NCBI GenBank assembly: GCA_029851415.1
Contig: CM056744.1
Coordinates: 13,957,268-14,021,267 of the forward strand
From: Eretmocerus hayati
Taxonomy: Eukaryota > Arthropoda > Insecta > Hymenoptera > Aphelinidae
Length of the DNA: 64,000 nt
Direction of reading: 5' to 3'
Shown here: piece by piece, positions 47,091-60,118 of the stretch
Layout: every line of letters starts with the position of its first letter
How positions within the stretch are numbered: the stretch's first letter is position 1
Program-made: the position numbers and the translations under genes
Notes under the pieces: generated by a model
What the model was told of the DNA's origin: nothing
The model's database searches: none
Seen by the model: only the letters and a program-made list of their open reading frames with translations

Positions 47091-50000
47091 ATGACGAAGA
47101 ATACAGGAATTTCCAAGAATCTTCTAGATGCATTCGTATCAATCAACAACATGATTTTCGTTCGGCTTTTCCATCATATCATGATTCTTGGACTGATATT
47201 TGTTCAGTCAGGATACTCAGTTGGGATGAATCTACAAATTCATAGCAGTGTATCGCGTGTCGATCCAATAATAGTGAGTTCAATTATTTACAGGAGCTGA
47301 TTCAGTACCTTGAAATGTAAATAAACTTTTCCGCAGGAGGGTATATTTACCCAATGTTTCACCAAGCCAATGGGGAATTTCATTTTCATAGACCAGACAC
47401 AGAGATCAAATCAACCTAAATTCCACCCTGAGTCAATAACCTCAGTTCCCTTTACTATACTCAAAAGTACTTACAATTTTAAGAACCACGAAGGTATCAC
47501 GATCAATCACGGATTGAATGGTACAGTTTTTCGAACCAGGGATAATCCTGCGAACAGCATAACAATCTTCACCTCGTCAGAGATCGTTTTGTTCAAAGTA
47601 CTGAAAAATTTGAAAGATTCTAGATGTTGGAATCATGAATCTTTATTCTTGGTGATAAGTCAGGACAATAGCCATGGATGTCGAAGAGCAAAGAAAATTT
47701 TACGACTTATGTGGAGTTTCAGTTTGTTTTCTTCAATTTTTGTTTGTGGTGATGCGACGAATTTTTCTAATATCTACGCTTTCAATCCGTATGGGAGTTT
47801 TGCTCCCAAAGTGTGGACCCAAATCCAAGTTGAAGATATTAAGGATGAGTCCTGGACTATGTATCACATGACACCTACAAGTATTCCCCATGAATTTCGT
47901 GAGTACATCTTCAAAGATAACAATTCTACGTCCAGGAATTTTAGGATATATACAAGATTAAGGTAGAAATAATGGGTCTTAACAGTGAAAGTAATTAGAC
48001 GAAGTTTCCACATCATCATTGTATGCGTATCGGAGTTGATACAAGTGAATAATTAGAATTCGACGCCTCCTATCAAGAAGAGGTTAACTCAAAAGTCAAT
48101 TCTAGAAGATGCTATCTGCCATGTTAATAGTATACGAGATAGCATCTTCTAGAATTGACTTTTGAAACAGCATGTTCTTGACAGGAGGCGTCGAATTATG
48201 CAATCTCAATCCTTTTGCCTATACAGATCTATCTTGTCGTACGAAAAAAGAGTTTCATCCTGATCCAAAGTGTCCAAGTTATTCGGGGTTACATTATGAA
48301 ATGTAGTTCCAGGAAATACTCTGAGGGGAGTAACTTCATCTTTTCAGGGTCACCGAGTCCGAATTCGAGATCAAGTCAGGTTCTTATCGAATTGTCCAAA
48401 CCTGATTAGCAGGCCACATCAGCCTTCAATTTTTGAGGTCGGCTGAATTCAAGTTTGAGATCTCTTGGACTTCATCGAGTTGATTCCGACATAACCTCAA
48501 AGAACCATGATTTGATAGAAATCTTTGAAGCTGATTATCACACCAATCTGGTTCTTTTTTTGTACAGTAAATTCAAATCCAGAGTCTATATAAGTTCAGT
48601 GAGCCAGCTCTTTGATATAATCTTGAAATGATAAGGACGAAGATGGAAACTCCTACGAATCACCGGAGTTCGAAATCGCATATTCCAAGTTAAGAACCAT
48701 TTATTGAGGGTTAAGGTGATTTCCATAAAATTTTGAATTCAAAACTTTCTGTTGCATCAAGTATCGAGAGATTATGTGAAACAAGTGACTCAATAGCTTG
48801 CAACATTTTCATTCGATCGCGATTCTTAGAGTCTGATGAAAATCTTGATTCCTGAGTTTTCCACCAAATCAAATGTCTTAAGGTTATATGAGATCAGTAG
48901 TGCTAAGAACCAATGAGCTTCAGACTTGAGCTGAGCGACCGAAAAAATGCAGAGAAATCTGCAGCAGATCTTCCGATTGTAATTATTACATGAAATCGTG
49001 GTTGTTTTAGGTCAGGTCAAAATCCTGGCGTGCTAAAACGGAACGGACCTTGAATTCAGACTCAGTGACTACGTGAATAAGACGACAACGGAGTGAGAAC
49101 ACCAGGTCAAGAAAACCTTTTTTGTTGTTTGACTGTGAAGTACTATTCTCATATTGCTCAACTCACAGCAACTTTAACCCCTGGAAAAAAATTTTCATGA
49201 TAGATGATTTCAAAGATTCTATTAAATTTGTTCTTCGAATTGAGCTTTCATCACTTTACTGTGTAACGATTGCTCTTGTTAACATCGAGAGGAGTTTTTC
49301 ATCCATATACGTGGCTATAAATATAGCAAAAACGATTTTTAAGACCAATTCATCAAATAGATATGTTTCACACTGATGAAGTCAATAAATTATATTTGAC
49401 TACAATTTAGGTACTTCACTATGTGAGACTGTTTTCTTCACCAAGTCAAGAAATCTAGGTGGCTATCCTCTCAAGGCCGTTCTAACAAGTGATTCGATCA
49501 ATCATCGATACTATTGGACTAGGAATGGCTGGGACCGATTTGAAGGAACAGAATTTAAAACTCTCAGCACGGTTCTGGACCACATGAATGTAACCCTCAT
49601 TGTCAAGCGATATGAAACGATAGTTTATATGAGCAGATACCATGAACCTCTTGGTCCATTCAAAGATATGATAAATGGTACTGCTGACATGTGGATGAAC
49701 TCACTCATGCTTCGTGGGATATGGAAATTGCAAACGTATCCTTTTGATACGAAAAAAATTAGAATTTTGAGTAACAGAGGCTTAGCAAAATTGAATTTTT
49801 CGGCAATTTTAGATCCTGAACCATGGTCTCTTCTAATTTTTATCTGGTTGGTTGGTGCAACAAGCTTGAAATTTTTCTTCACATTATCCAAGAGTGATGC
49901 TATCTTTCAATCATTTGGGATGTTTCTTGCAAATTCCTCAACGATTCTCAAGGAACCATCGAAGGCATCCCAGAGAATAATTCTATTCATCCTACTGACA

Positions 50001-50576
50001 TCTTTCTTCCTCATCAGCTGCTTCATTCACAGCCGATTAAGTGCTATTAGAATAGTTCCAGTTATGATGAAACCGATTGAGAACGTCAGAGATTTGATAG
50101 AATCTGAACTTCCTATTCACGGACCAGCTACTCTCAGAGATATTATCCCCGAGAAACCATTACTGGAACGGTTTCATGCCATTGCGCATATAGATCAGTG
50201 CTTCAAAAAACTCATGAATGGTGAATTCTTGGCTTGTGCATTTGAACAGGGAACTTTCAAGAGCCAGCACAATTCAGCATACAAACTACATGTGTCAATG
50301 TGTAATCTTCTGGAAAGATGGAATACATTCCTAATGAAGGATGATTCCCCTCTTATTTCCGAAATCAGTCGAAAATTGAGAAGATTGAGCGAAGGAGGCA
50401 TCATCAAATTGTTTGATCAACGTGAAACTCTTCATATTCTGAAATGGAAACAATATCACAAAGAGGAAGATGTATCTATAGGATTTATCTTGGGCAAACA
50501 AATTTTAGCGTTAGGATGGATTAGCGGAATAATTATATTAATCGCTGAGCTAATTACTCACAAAATAAGTATGTAA
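47091..50576 (+). CDS. Divergent ionotropic receptor IR-1 (636 aa, three exons)
   Basis: The exons are 47,091-47,273 (donor ata|gtgagt), 47,337-47,898 (acceptor ttccgcag, donor ttc|gtgagt) and 49,411-50,576 (acceptor tacaatttag). Phases fit (0, then 1), giving 636 codons without a stop. The N-terminus contains a signal-peptide-like stretch, MIFVRLFHHIMILGLIFV, so the true start could be the second ATG at 47,148. The extracellular ligand-binding lobes are followed by membrane helices at about 387-405, 437-455 and 611-631. The second lobe segment includes LRRLSEGGIIKLF, as in insect IRs, which derive from ionotropic glutamate receptors and act as chemosensory cation channels. It is 34% longer in genomic span than its neighbour because intron 2 (1.5 kb) contains a hairpin element. 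The divergent IR subfamily is species-specific, so the ligand cannot be inferred. Confidence 0.82.
48056..48198. repeat. Hairpin element in IR-1 intron 2
   Basis: A 143-bp near-perfect palindrome: aattcgacgcctcctatcaa at the left pairs with the right end, and the inner arms share gtcaattctagaagatgct. This is typical of a small foldback or MITE. It is located in the intron and does not disturb the exons. Confidence 0.7.
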
Positions 50577-51065
50577 ACTGAACTTAGTCCAGAAAATGCC
50601 TGGGGTCGTTCAGAATTCATGGTTGACACGGAATCAGAATTGATAATCCGAGTCCACAAAAAAAATTATTCTGGGGACCAATTATGCTTCATCGAGAGTG
50701 TGTTTTGCATAAAGTTCATTTCTACATGTGAAGATAATTGTTTTTTGTTCTTGACACCATTAACCTCTAGAGGACTCAAATATCAGAAGTGATGGATGGA
50801 TTTCGATCGATTAGCCTAATTTTCAACGTGTACCAGTAATTCTATCGATTTCTGGGGCTAATTTGCGATATTATTCCCCGCCTTTTTTTTCAACGAGCAT
50901 GCAAACATTACGTGTTTTTCGAAGAATATGTTCGATAAGATCTTGTTCCGCCAATACGACAAACTCAAACTGAGACTAAAGGAGAAGCAATGTCTGGAAT
51001 TTTTTCCAAAGGACGAGGGAATATCAGTCCTACGAGCTGCGAGTGATGACGAGTAGTAATTTAGA
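50577..51065. other. Intergenic spacer between IR-1 and IR-2
   Basis: AT-rich, with no gene. It would have to hold the IR-1 3' end signals and the IR-2 promoter; nothing specific is recognised apart from AT-rich tracts. Confidence 0.3.
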
Positions 51066-53461
51066 ATGAAGCGCGTCTTGGACTTTTTATCACTCATGTG
51101 CTTATGGGAAATGCATGTACTGGAAACTGTCCAATATATGCAGGGTCTGGACTCGACAAATTCAACGGAACATATCAACACAAACTCGTTCATGGTATAG
51201 TATGACTCAAAAGTCAGCTGGAGCTCATATTATTCGTACTATTGAAATAGATTCTGGCATTTTTCTCACAGGATGAATTTCTAGAACGGTGCTTTTCGAA
51301 CCAAATAGATAGCATCGTATTCATAGATCAATCGAAAAATGTGAACTTTGTACATCCATATTTGCAAATTCTTACACACGCAACCTCAATTTTATTTTCA
51401 TCCAATGCAACATTCGATAAGTATGGAGGCATAAAAAAAAGTTACGGTTTGAATGGCGTTGATTTTAGAGAAAGAGATCGGCCTAAATCTGCTTTTATTT
51501 TATTCATTCCACATGTGAATGTATTGCTCAATATTTTGATGAAATTAAAAGAATCTGTGTGGTGGAATTCCGAGGCTCGCTTTTTAATAGTCAACAACGA
51601 TATGGATAGTAGTTGCAGAAATGTTGAAGAAATTTTTGAGATTACCTACTCTTTCAATGTAATATCTTGTGTCTATTTATGTCTAAATTTGAGGGATCGC
51701 CTCACTTTGTACACTTTCAATCCTTTCGCGAATATGGCTACCAATCTTTGGAGGAAAGTTTCTCCAGACGATGCTCATGAAAGATCATGGACCTTATTGG
51801 AGGTTGAAAATCTTTCAAATAATGAGGGTAAATCATTAATGACAGGTGAGTTTGAAATACTTCTTCTATCGATATCCACTAAATTAATTTGCTTCGGAAA
51901 GTCATTATTCTCAGTGACAGGTCCAGGTTTTGAATTAAACGTGTCACTGACTTTCACATTTGGAAACAATTTTCTCATCACAAACTTGAGAACTACTGAT
52001 TCTCTCTCATCAATTTGAATCATCATACTCAATATGATAAAACTGTATTTTTATATATTCATCATATATAGTATCATTTCTGTACCTCACAATCGCGTTA
52101 AACCTAATCCAAGGTTATCAGAAATTGGATCTTGAGGGTTTGGCATGTTTTATCCAATGGCAAGTGATGAAACCTCAACTGATCATTGTGATTATCAAAA
52201 TTTTTGAGTCTTACATTACACCATGAATGTTTCAGTGATAACCTGCTATGTTATTGTAAGAATCTGAATCTGATAATTCATAATTGCAGATGACGGGCTA
52301 TGCGATCACATTTATTTTGATAAACTGAAAAGTTTCAGTGGAAACAATTTCAAAATAGTCTTATCAAAAGATGAGATAGTTGATCGCTATCATACTGAGA
52401 GGGAAGGATGGAGAAGATTCAGTGGAACAGCTTTTAGGATAATGAGCGCTGCATTGGAACATCTCAATATAACTGTAACGGTCAAGATGTACGATTCGAT
52501 AAACTGGATCGATGAATTTAGCACTCCGTTAGGGCCCCTCAAGGATATTCTAGATGGTGAAACTGACATATGGATGAACTTTTTTATGTTAAGAGAATAT
52601 TGGAAACTGCAAGCTTATCCTTTTGGTACCGAAACTGTTCAAGCTGTTTCAATCAAGAAATTCAAGAAGACTAAACTGTCTGTGATCCTGGATGCACAAT
52701 CCTGGATGATTTTGTTCATAACTTGGAGCTTGTGTACTTTGATGTTGAGAAACGTCTTCCATAAATCGTTAATACAAGCCATTATGGGATCCCTCAGACT
52801 GTTTCTCGGCACATCAGCTCCATCACTGAGCCCTTCAAAAGTTTCTCAAAAAGTCTTGATTTCCACAATTTCAATAACAACATTACTCATAAGCTGTTTC
52901 ATTCAATGTCGGTTGAGTTCGTTGGAAACTGTTCCTGTAACATCTGATGGAATCAAATCCATTGGCGATTTGATCACTTCCAAGTATCCAATTTATGGAA
53001 TGGCTTCACTGAGGGATGCTATAAATAGTCACGGATTACGTGATAAATACAATATTCCAAAGTATTTGAATGAATGCGCTGATCGATTGCTGCAAGGAGA
53101 TCGTGTAGTTTGCTTGTACGATAAGACAGATTTTAAATACCATGAAATCCATCAATCATCTGTACAGATATCAGTCCATGATTTACTGGAAAGAAGTAAT
53201 ACATTCATGTTCAGAGAAGACCTTCCACTCCGACGAAGAATTGATTACCTCTTGATGAGGTTAGCACAAGGAGGTTTCATTGAATTTTATAATGAGTGTG
53301 AGAAACCGTATCTGGCGTATGCTTCAGAAAATAATAGAATACGAGATCGTCAAGCATCGGTGAATTTGGGCTTTCATGTTTTGCTCTGGGGTTGCTCGCT
53401 TGGATTCCTTGCCTACGTATTTGAAAAGATAATTTATGAGATCAAACTGAATTACTGGTAG
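51066..53461 (+). CDS. Divergent ionotropic receptor IR-2 (624 aa, three exons)
   Basis: The exons are 51,066-51,194 (43 codons, start MKRVLDFLSLMCLW, a signal-peptide-like N-terminus, donor atg|gtatag), 51,272-51,845 (acceptor ttctcacag, donor acag|gtgagt) and 52,290-53,461 (acceptor aattgcag). Phases 0 and 1 are identical to IR-1, and the total is 625 codons including stop, with no interruption. Membrane helices lie at about 373-389, 422-441 and 597-615. The last ligand-lobe segment has LMRLAQGGFIEFY. Intron positions and sequence show that it is a tandem duplicate of IR-1, 489 bp downstream of that gene's stop. It is expected to be a chemosensory receptor subunit in the dendritic membrane. 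Confidence 0.82.
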
Positions 53462-53579
53462 TACTGATCAACCTCTCGATAATCTTGTATTGTTGTGTTC
53501 CCTTTAACGGTAATGTAAGCACGCGATTCTGCAGAATATGAGTAGAAATAAAAGAATTTTTCCCTTTCATACCGCACAA

Positions 53580-54552
53580 TAAGGTGAGTGTACCCAACAT
53601 GCCCCCTGTACCCAAAATGCCCCCATATATCGATTTCAGGAATAGGTACTCGTTGATCTTCCGCAAATTTGTTTTAAATCTGTTAGCTTAGAATATGAGC
53701 AAGATAATGATCTGGACCGACCCGGATGATTTCTGCGTGGCCCAATTGATTTGTAGTGAGTTTTCCATTCTTTCTTTTGGACAGCTAAAAAATCGACAAC
53801 GAAATTCAGTTTAGTAAAACCAGTGACAAAAGTTTCTGGTCCAGCCAACCTCAACACAATTTAGCGCATTCGGCTCGTTCTTCCAAAACCTTTAGATTCC
53901 TCCACTCGAACTTGCAAGAATCGGATTTGGAGTGACTTCATAAGCAAATTTCTGTGATCATCTGCGAAACATGGAAGCTAACATTGATGTGTATCCAACA
54001 TTTCCCCATGCGGTTATCTTGAAAAGGCGTGCAATACCACGTTAGAGCGTGCTCATCGCGTCAAAATAGGTCTAATATAGTGTTTTGAGCTGGTAAAGAA
54101 TTCCAAATGTGGTTTCCAGCAATAGAAATAGATATGGATGATTCCATGCTTCCGTACCAATGATTCAGATCGATTTTCTTTGGAAAAATTGGTATAGCTC
54201 GGCTTCAGTTGATCAAAATTAGACGTTCTTCAGTCTGTTCCAAAGGTTTTGGAAAAAACCTTAAAATAAGCTGAGAGTAATTGAAAGATATTGTAGACCA
54301 GAGTTGTTAAGGAAATAGCTTAATGGGGTATGTTGGGTACGTACACCCTTTTGCAAATTCGCAGAAAATAACTTTCAGGAAAATTTGTATTGACTTGGTT
54401 CTGTTCAGTTGAGATTAGACTACCTGATTTATAAATCAGAGTTCTTGGGACATGCTTGAATATGCGACGAAGTGCGTAGGAAAATATTAAAGCGGGCCAA
54501 AACTATTGGCAAAATGCTTTGAGGCGAGCGTATTGGGTACACTCACCTTCCT
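53580..54552. mobile_element. TIR element with ends aaggtgagtgtaccca
   Basis: The left end aaggtgagtgtacccaa (from 53,582) is the inverse of tgggtacactcacctt at 54,536-54,551. Inner variants of gggta-tgttgggta occur at 53,585-53,630 and 54,325-54,350. No coding region and no clear target duplication are seen. Confidence 0.5.
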
Positions 54553-55779
54553 TCGAATTCTTGATCATGAAACACCTCTTTATGTGCATTGATCAAATGG
54601 TCGTGTATTACCGAGGATAAAATTGGACCTAATAAGTCTTTCTTACTGAGTCACACAAGCTTACAGTAAGAGATGAGTATTATTACCATATTTTGTCTGT
54701 TTTGAGATAGGCCTCATAGCTTTTCAGGCATGGATGAAAGGGTCTATCTTAGGGGATTGACTACAAAAAGATGATCGAAATATATTTGGTATTTTACCTA
54801 TTTGGAATCGACGGTGTGCTATATTTGAGAAAGATGTTTTATCTCATCTTGTGCTTCATAAGGGTGTCTTATCTTGAAGGGTGTCTCCATAATGGATGGA
54901 ACACCGGCGTCATAAGGACCCGAAGGTTCACAGGAGGTGAAATTAGAATTGCAGATTTTGTTGAAGACGTGTCCTCTTTATCTACATTTTTGTCACATTT
55001 TTATAAGGTTGCGCGACCATCAATATTACGAATGTATATAGGCCATTTCAAAACATCTCGCCGAACGCTTGCACCAGGAGGGTCTGGGGAGGAATCCGAA
55101 AGAATTTTTTTCTATTAGGGCTATGTTGATATAATACAAAAAATATTCCTTTTCTGATCTTTTGAAGGCTCCCGTGGGCCCTATGGCCCATGAAAGGTCT
55201 ATTTTAGGACCCTCTTTAGCCTACCTCCAGAGAATCATAGCTCCCACTAGACTCAACTTTTTTGGGCGTACTTGTGCGTGTTTTCTCTATTGACACTATT
55301 CTTCTCAAGAATGGAATCGTCCGAGGCCGATAACCGAGCCTAGCAACTTCTAGGAGCTATTCCCTGAGAGCGAATTTTAGCGATTTTGGGCCTGCTTCAA
55401 AGTAATCTAGACTCTCTTAGACATTGTGATAATCGACTTTTTCCAGTGGTTCTTTTGAAGGTCTTGGGGAAACCTACAATTTGATCATTACTTAGTAAGA
55501 GTCGAGTATCGGAACTTTTCCTAGGAGTTACAGTCGGTACAAGTTGAGCACTTTCGTAAAATCCCGAATTTTGAGTTGAATTGGAAAGAACCGTTTTTTT
55601 TTCATCGACCCGAATCAGTGCAAATATGTATTTTGATACAAATACTACGAATTAGAACGGTGTTCTGGTTGGGATATTCAATTCTCAATTCTATTCAGTC
55701 AATTCAAGACACCTCATTCTGACTTTTTGCTCAAAATGACCTCACAGGTATGGCTGGCATATGCTTCCATTTGAACTAG

Positions 55780-56410
55780 CACCAATCTGTGTGGAATTGC
55801 TCTCTAATATACCTCCAAAAAATTTTAAAGATGAAAGAGCCCGATTACTCAGCCGCAATGTTCATTGAAAATCAGCGCAGTCCCACGAGTCGGGATGATG
55901 CTAGAGAATTGAAGATCCTCAGAGTCCTACTCAAGTCAACCGAGGACTCATTTCAAATCCAGTGCGCCAGACTCTGGAACTCTCTCCCGCTACTTATACG
56001 CCATCTGCCGTTACTGTCATCATTCAAGTTCTCACTAAAACTCCATTTGCTCAAGCTTGATTCCCAAGATCTCCCAATCATCCCACAAACGTCACAATGA
56101 GCCCCTTTTTATGAAATTCTATGAATTTTCTGATTTATATTCCATGTTTCCTTGAATCATTGTGATCACTGTGTTTTATACTGTGTAATACTGTGTATTA
56201 CTGAAAATGTGTACATGACGTATCATGTCTGTGATAAAATGTAAGACTGAATATGGCCTTGACCAAATTCTTACCGAATAACACAAAGAAATCTTAGTAA
56301 TGTATATACAAATGGGGAGACATTGACTGTCCCCTCCAGCTTTATTTATTTGTAATTTTATTTGTACTTTTGTTATTTTGCCTCTGAGCAAATAAAGGCT
56401 ATCTATCTAT
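55780..56410 (+). mobile_element. 5'-truncated LINE, 3' end
   Basis: The coding tail ends at 56,100 with FQIQCARLWNSLPLLIRHLP, then a short Lys/Leu-rich segment, the usual last residues of jockey/CR1-like LINE proteins. An untranslated stretch ends in aataaaggctatctatctat. It contains only the last part of the element and is dead. Confidence 0.6.
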
Positions 56411-56424
56411 CCAAATATGTATGA

Positions 56425-56935
56425 AACTTCCGGAAGCGAACTTTGAGCTAGATGCAAGCTGGAGGCTCTATTTTACGTGTTGAAAATGTGCGTTATTTCG
56501 TCTATTTTGGCGCAGGCGAGCATGAGGGGTATTCCACTCATTTAAGCTCACAAATGAAATGAGTGACTAAAAAAAGGAAAAAATACGTTTTTTCAACTCA
56601 AAATAGCCACCTGAACACGTTCCCATGGTCAGTTTTGCTCTAAAACGTTGATAGTTGCTTCAGACGAAAAAGCACTTTAGTTACATGTATTCCCATGGCG
56701 TGGCTTCAGACGAGGATTAAGAGCTAAACTGTACATTATAACATGTTAAGATAGCCATGTTGAGTCGGGAAGACGTGTTTGTATCACTATTTTACCCGCT
56801 CACCTCGTTTGTGAACTAGAACTAATGAGATACCCCTCACGCTTGCTTGCGCCTAAATAGATAAAATAATTCTCATTTTAATTCGTAAAATAGAACCCTC
56901 GGCTCCCATCTAGCTTGAGGATCGACTTCAAGACT
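56425..56935. repeat. Small foldback nested in the larger one
   Basis: The arms (about 56,430-56,570 and 56,790-56,935) are imperfect inverted repeats sharing the order gctagatg, ctattttacg, ttggcgcaggcgagc..gaggggtat and gttcacaaa. It follows the LINE tail directly. Confidence 0.5.
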
Positions 56936-58489
56936 TTTTACACATATTCAAGGGTACATTGGAAAGTGGTTCCACACATACTGGTGCACATTAGTTCAGA
57001 TGGAAGCATATGTGAGCCAGACCTGTGAGGTCATTTTTAGCAAAATTCAAAATAGGGTATTTTAAAGTGGCTGAATAAAATCGAGAATTGAATGGCCCAC
57101 CCAGATTATTGTCCTAATTGGTAGTTTTTGTATCGAAAAACATATTCGCACAGGTTTGGGCTCGAAAGAAAAAAACGATTTTTTTAAATTGAGCTCAAAG
57201 TTTGGCATTTGCACAAAACTGCTCAACTTGTGACTGTAACTCCTGTCAACAGTCCAATCGATGACTTTTACGAGGAACCTAATGGTAGGTTTTTTGGAGA
57301 CCTCGACAATCACCACTGATAAAACTCGATTATTACATTCCAAGAGAAGCTAGATCACTTTGAAGTATGCCAAAAAACCGCACAGATCCACTCTCAGCAA
57401 ATAGCTGCTCGAAGTTGCTAGGCTCAATTATTGGCCTTGGGCGATTTATCCCTTGGAAGTACCATTCTCAGTGAAAAAATCGCAATCAAGTACGTCAAAT
57501 AAGTTGAGCCCAGTCAGAGCTATGGTTTTTTGGCAATAGACTAAGAAGGGGCCCAAAGTGGACCTTTCATGGGCCCTAAGGCCCACGAGGATCTTTGAAA
57601 AAGTTCAAAAAAGATTTTTTTGTACTATATCTACATGGTTCCAACGGGAAAAACTTTTTTAGAATTTTTCCCAGACCCCCGTGGTTCAAGCATTGGGTGG
57701 AATGCTCCGAAATGGCTCATATACTATTTCGAGGCCCACTCTCAGTTTCACTCGTTCTCCACTTATCGGAATCATCATCTATTGGATAAGACAAACTCAC
57801 CTCATACCATAGATTTTAGAATCTCCTAATTTCATGACATAGATTCTCGTTTCGTATAATGACTCTGAGCTTTCACCGTCTGTTTCCTAACATTTGTTTA
57901 TATATAATAACCTAAAAACTACTACAAAAAATAACGTCCCTTCGAAATGAGGCCTGCATTGCACTGCTACTCGGCTTAGACATCTCACAGTTATATACAT
58001 GACGCGCTGTGACGCTCATCAGAAATCATTTGGCCCTTGAGTACTAGGCTGTCGGGTTTGTACCAGTTATAGGCAATAAAACTATTCTCTGAAAACGCTT
58101 GTGCTGTTGTTCACTACACCGTGTGTGGGTCGGTATAGAAACCCACGGTTCACAATTAGTGACAGCATGTGTCGTTGTGACCCCTCACAGCAGTCAAGGG
58201 TTACAACGACACAAAACCAGCTGCTTAAAGCTCACTCAGACTGGGGTTTTCACCGCCAAGGGAGTGCAAAACTCCGCCTTGGGAGTAGGCCTCACTGCTA
58301 CGCCCCTAAAGATATTATTATCAGGAAATTCAAAACTTACCAGTGCCCTCACGGGCTAACCAGCGTGGAAGACGCTTCAGCTATCCTCATCGGAGCCCCA
58401 AGTGTGGAAAGTGCACCATGAGGCCCAAAATCGCATGCTCCAGCGAGCGCATCGTGGAAAGTTTGTGACTGGTGGATTCCATCTCTTTG

Positions 58490-59040
58490 GGTTGAGAACC
58501 CGATCCTTGGGACCAGCCTAACATTTCTTACGTGAAATGGGAATCCGTCGATATGAGCAACGATCCCAATGACGGTGGCACGATGAAAAGAGTCACTCTT
58601 GAAAAAGTAACTGAGGAGGTATTCTTTGGGAGTTTGCATTCAGATTTGAGGAAATTAACTGAGCACCAGTACATCACAGAAACACGGAAGAGATTCTCTT
58701 GACCAAAACAAAATCCCCCGTACCATGTAGCACTGATGATTATGGATTTTGCTGAGAATTATGCAATTATGGGCCAAGATACCACGCGAGATTCCTATTT
58801 CAACAATGTACAAGTGACTCCACACCCGGTCATGATGTACTATGAGCGTGAGGGTAGTGATGAATTAGAGGTATTGAGTTTCTGTGTCATAAGTGATCAT
58901 ATGAAATACCATTCTCCAACCGTCTAGTTATTTCAAGAGATAGTGATAGTTGAAGTTGAGAAACTATTCCCGTGGATCTCACAAGTTATCTATCGGACCG
59001 ATGGAGCTCCAAGCCAATATAAAAGCAAATAAATATAATC
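58490..59040 (+). pseudogene. Decayed transposon-type protein with an RNase H-like D-G-A motif
   Basis: One frame, broken by in-frame stops (near 58,700 and 58,926), reads MDFAENYAIMGQD, HPVMMYY, FCVISDHMKYH and finally IYRTDGAPSQYKSK. The order of these motifs resembles a widespread uncharacterised protein of arthropod transposons with an RNase H-like fold, the DGAPSQYK aspartate being a likely metal ligand. The family name cannot be given with confidence. Stops show that it is inactive. Confidence 0.4.
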
Positions 59041-59279
59041 ACTGATCTGTACCGCCGTGAAGAGAATTATCATTCTATGACGAAGATGCTCCATCAATGA
59101 GGAATTAAATCAAATCTTTTAACCATACAGGGATTACTTGGCAATATCTAGTCCCACGAGAAAGAGTTTGGCGTGGAAATGTACTCTCACAACTATTCCG
59201 CCATCATTCATGGCAAATAACCTTTCTCGTGATCGGAGCAGTACAGTAGTAAATAGTGTATTCCCGTACTGAGCGCGGT

Positions 59280-59357
59280 AGCCCATTTTGGGCACTAGGA
59301 CAGTTTGTCTGTCGGGCGAAGCGAGATAGACATATCCTCCAGTGCCCAAAATGGGCA
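59280..59357. repeat. 78-bp hairpin with gcccattttgggcac ends
   Basis: Near-perfect inverted ends, gcccattttgggcact and agtgcccaaaatgggc, surround a loop containing gggcgaagcgagataga. It looks like a miniature foldback or a strong RNA hairpin. Confidence 0.6.
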
Positions 59358-59872
59358 TGCAAGCGAAGTGCGGATATATTTTTCAAGTACAAGAACCCTA
59401 AAATCCCATTTAAACAAGAAATTTTCAGGTTAGAGTGACGAAAAAAAGGTTTTTGAAGAGTGTCACTCCGACTGCTACCCGAACAGTAAATCTTGGCTTA
59501 CCGAAGAATGTTTGAGTGCTTGGATGAAAATATGAGGTGAATCGGGTAATCATCAAGAGTTTTGGATGGAAACATTGTTCTGAGATGTGCGAATTGCAGC
59601 TCGCTAGATCATGAAACCTCTTATCAAAAGTGTATGTTATAACAGAAAAAATGCGCTCAAGTAGGCTCGAAAAGATGCCTTCGCGTCTGAGCTGCAAGTC
59701 ATCCAGAATAGTGAAAAATGAACAAGAAACTCACCAAAAATGAGCCATAGAAAATTTATAGGGCCCGTCCAGGGTCACATAAAAATCTGGAAAGATTTTT
59801 TCCCACCATATCTCTACACTAAACAAAAAAACCAAAGTACTAACCAAACAAACTACCAAAAACTATCAGAAG

Positions 59873-59982
59873 GCCCATTTGACGGAGTTACTCTGGATTC
59901 TTCATATTCTAGGTGACACAAGACTGTAAAAAAATTTTGGAAAGGATTGGTGATCCAAAGGTCAGGTCCTCCCCTCGTAAAT
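59873..59982 (-). repeat. 110-bp dispersed module, copy 2
   Basis: Matches copy 1 closely (gcccatttgacggagttact through ggtcctcccctcgtaa). The minus-strand frame GGPDLWITN ... TPSNG is open. It is followed by a small hairpin, cgattctg...cagaatcg, at 59,990-60,015. Confidence 0.65.
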
Positions 59983-60118
59983 AACGCCGATTCTGTATGG
60001 CTCACAGAATCGGCGTTACTTTTTAGTTTTTTGATATCTCGAAAATTCATTGAGGAATCCGAAAACTAGATCATGTCGATAACTGTACAATATTGATAAG
60101 ACTCCGACGTCCCGTTGA

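Larger units (their letters stand above)
55035..57745. mobile_element. 2.7-kb foldback with a LINE fragment and a smaller foldback in its centre
   Basis: The left arm (about 55,035-55,800) is the diverged reverse complement of 56,975-57,745. Paired landmarks include the ggccatttcaaaac end, gggccctatggcccatgaaag (55,178-55,197) with ctttcatgggccctaaggcc (57,566-57,585), and the cctgtgaggtcatttt region. The centre holds the LINE fragment and a second foldback. Short open frames inside are not convincing. Confidence 0.6.
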
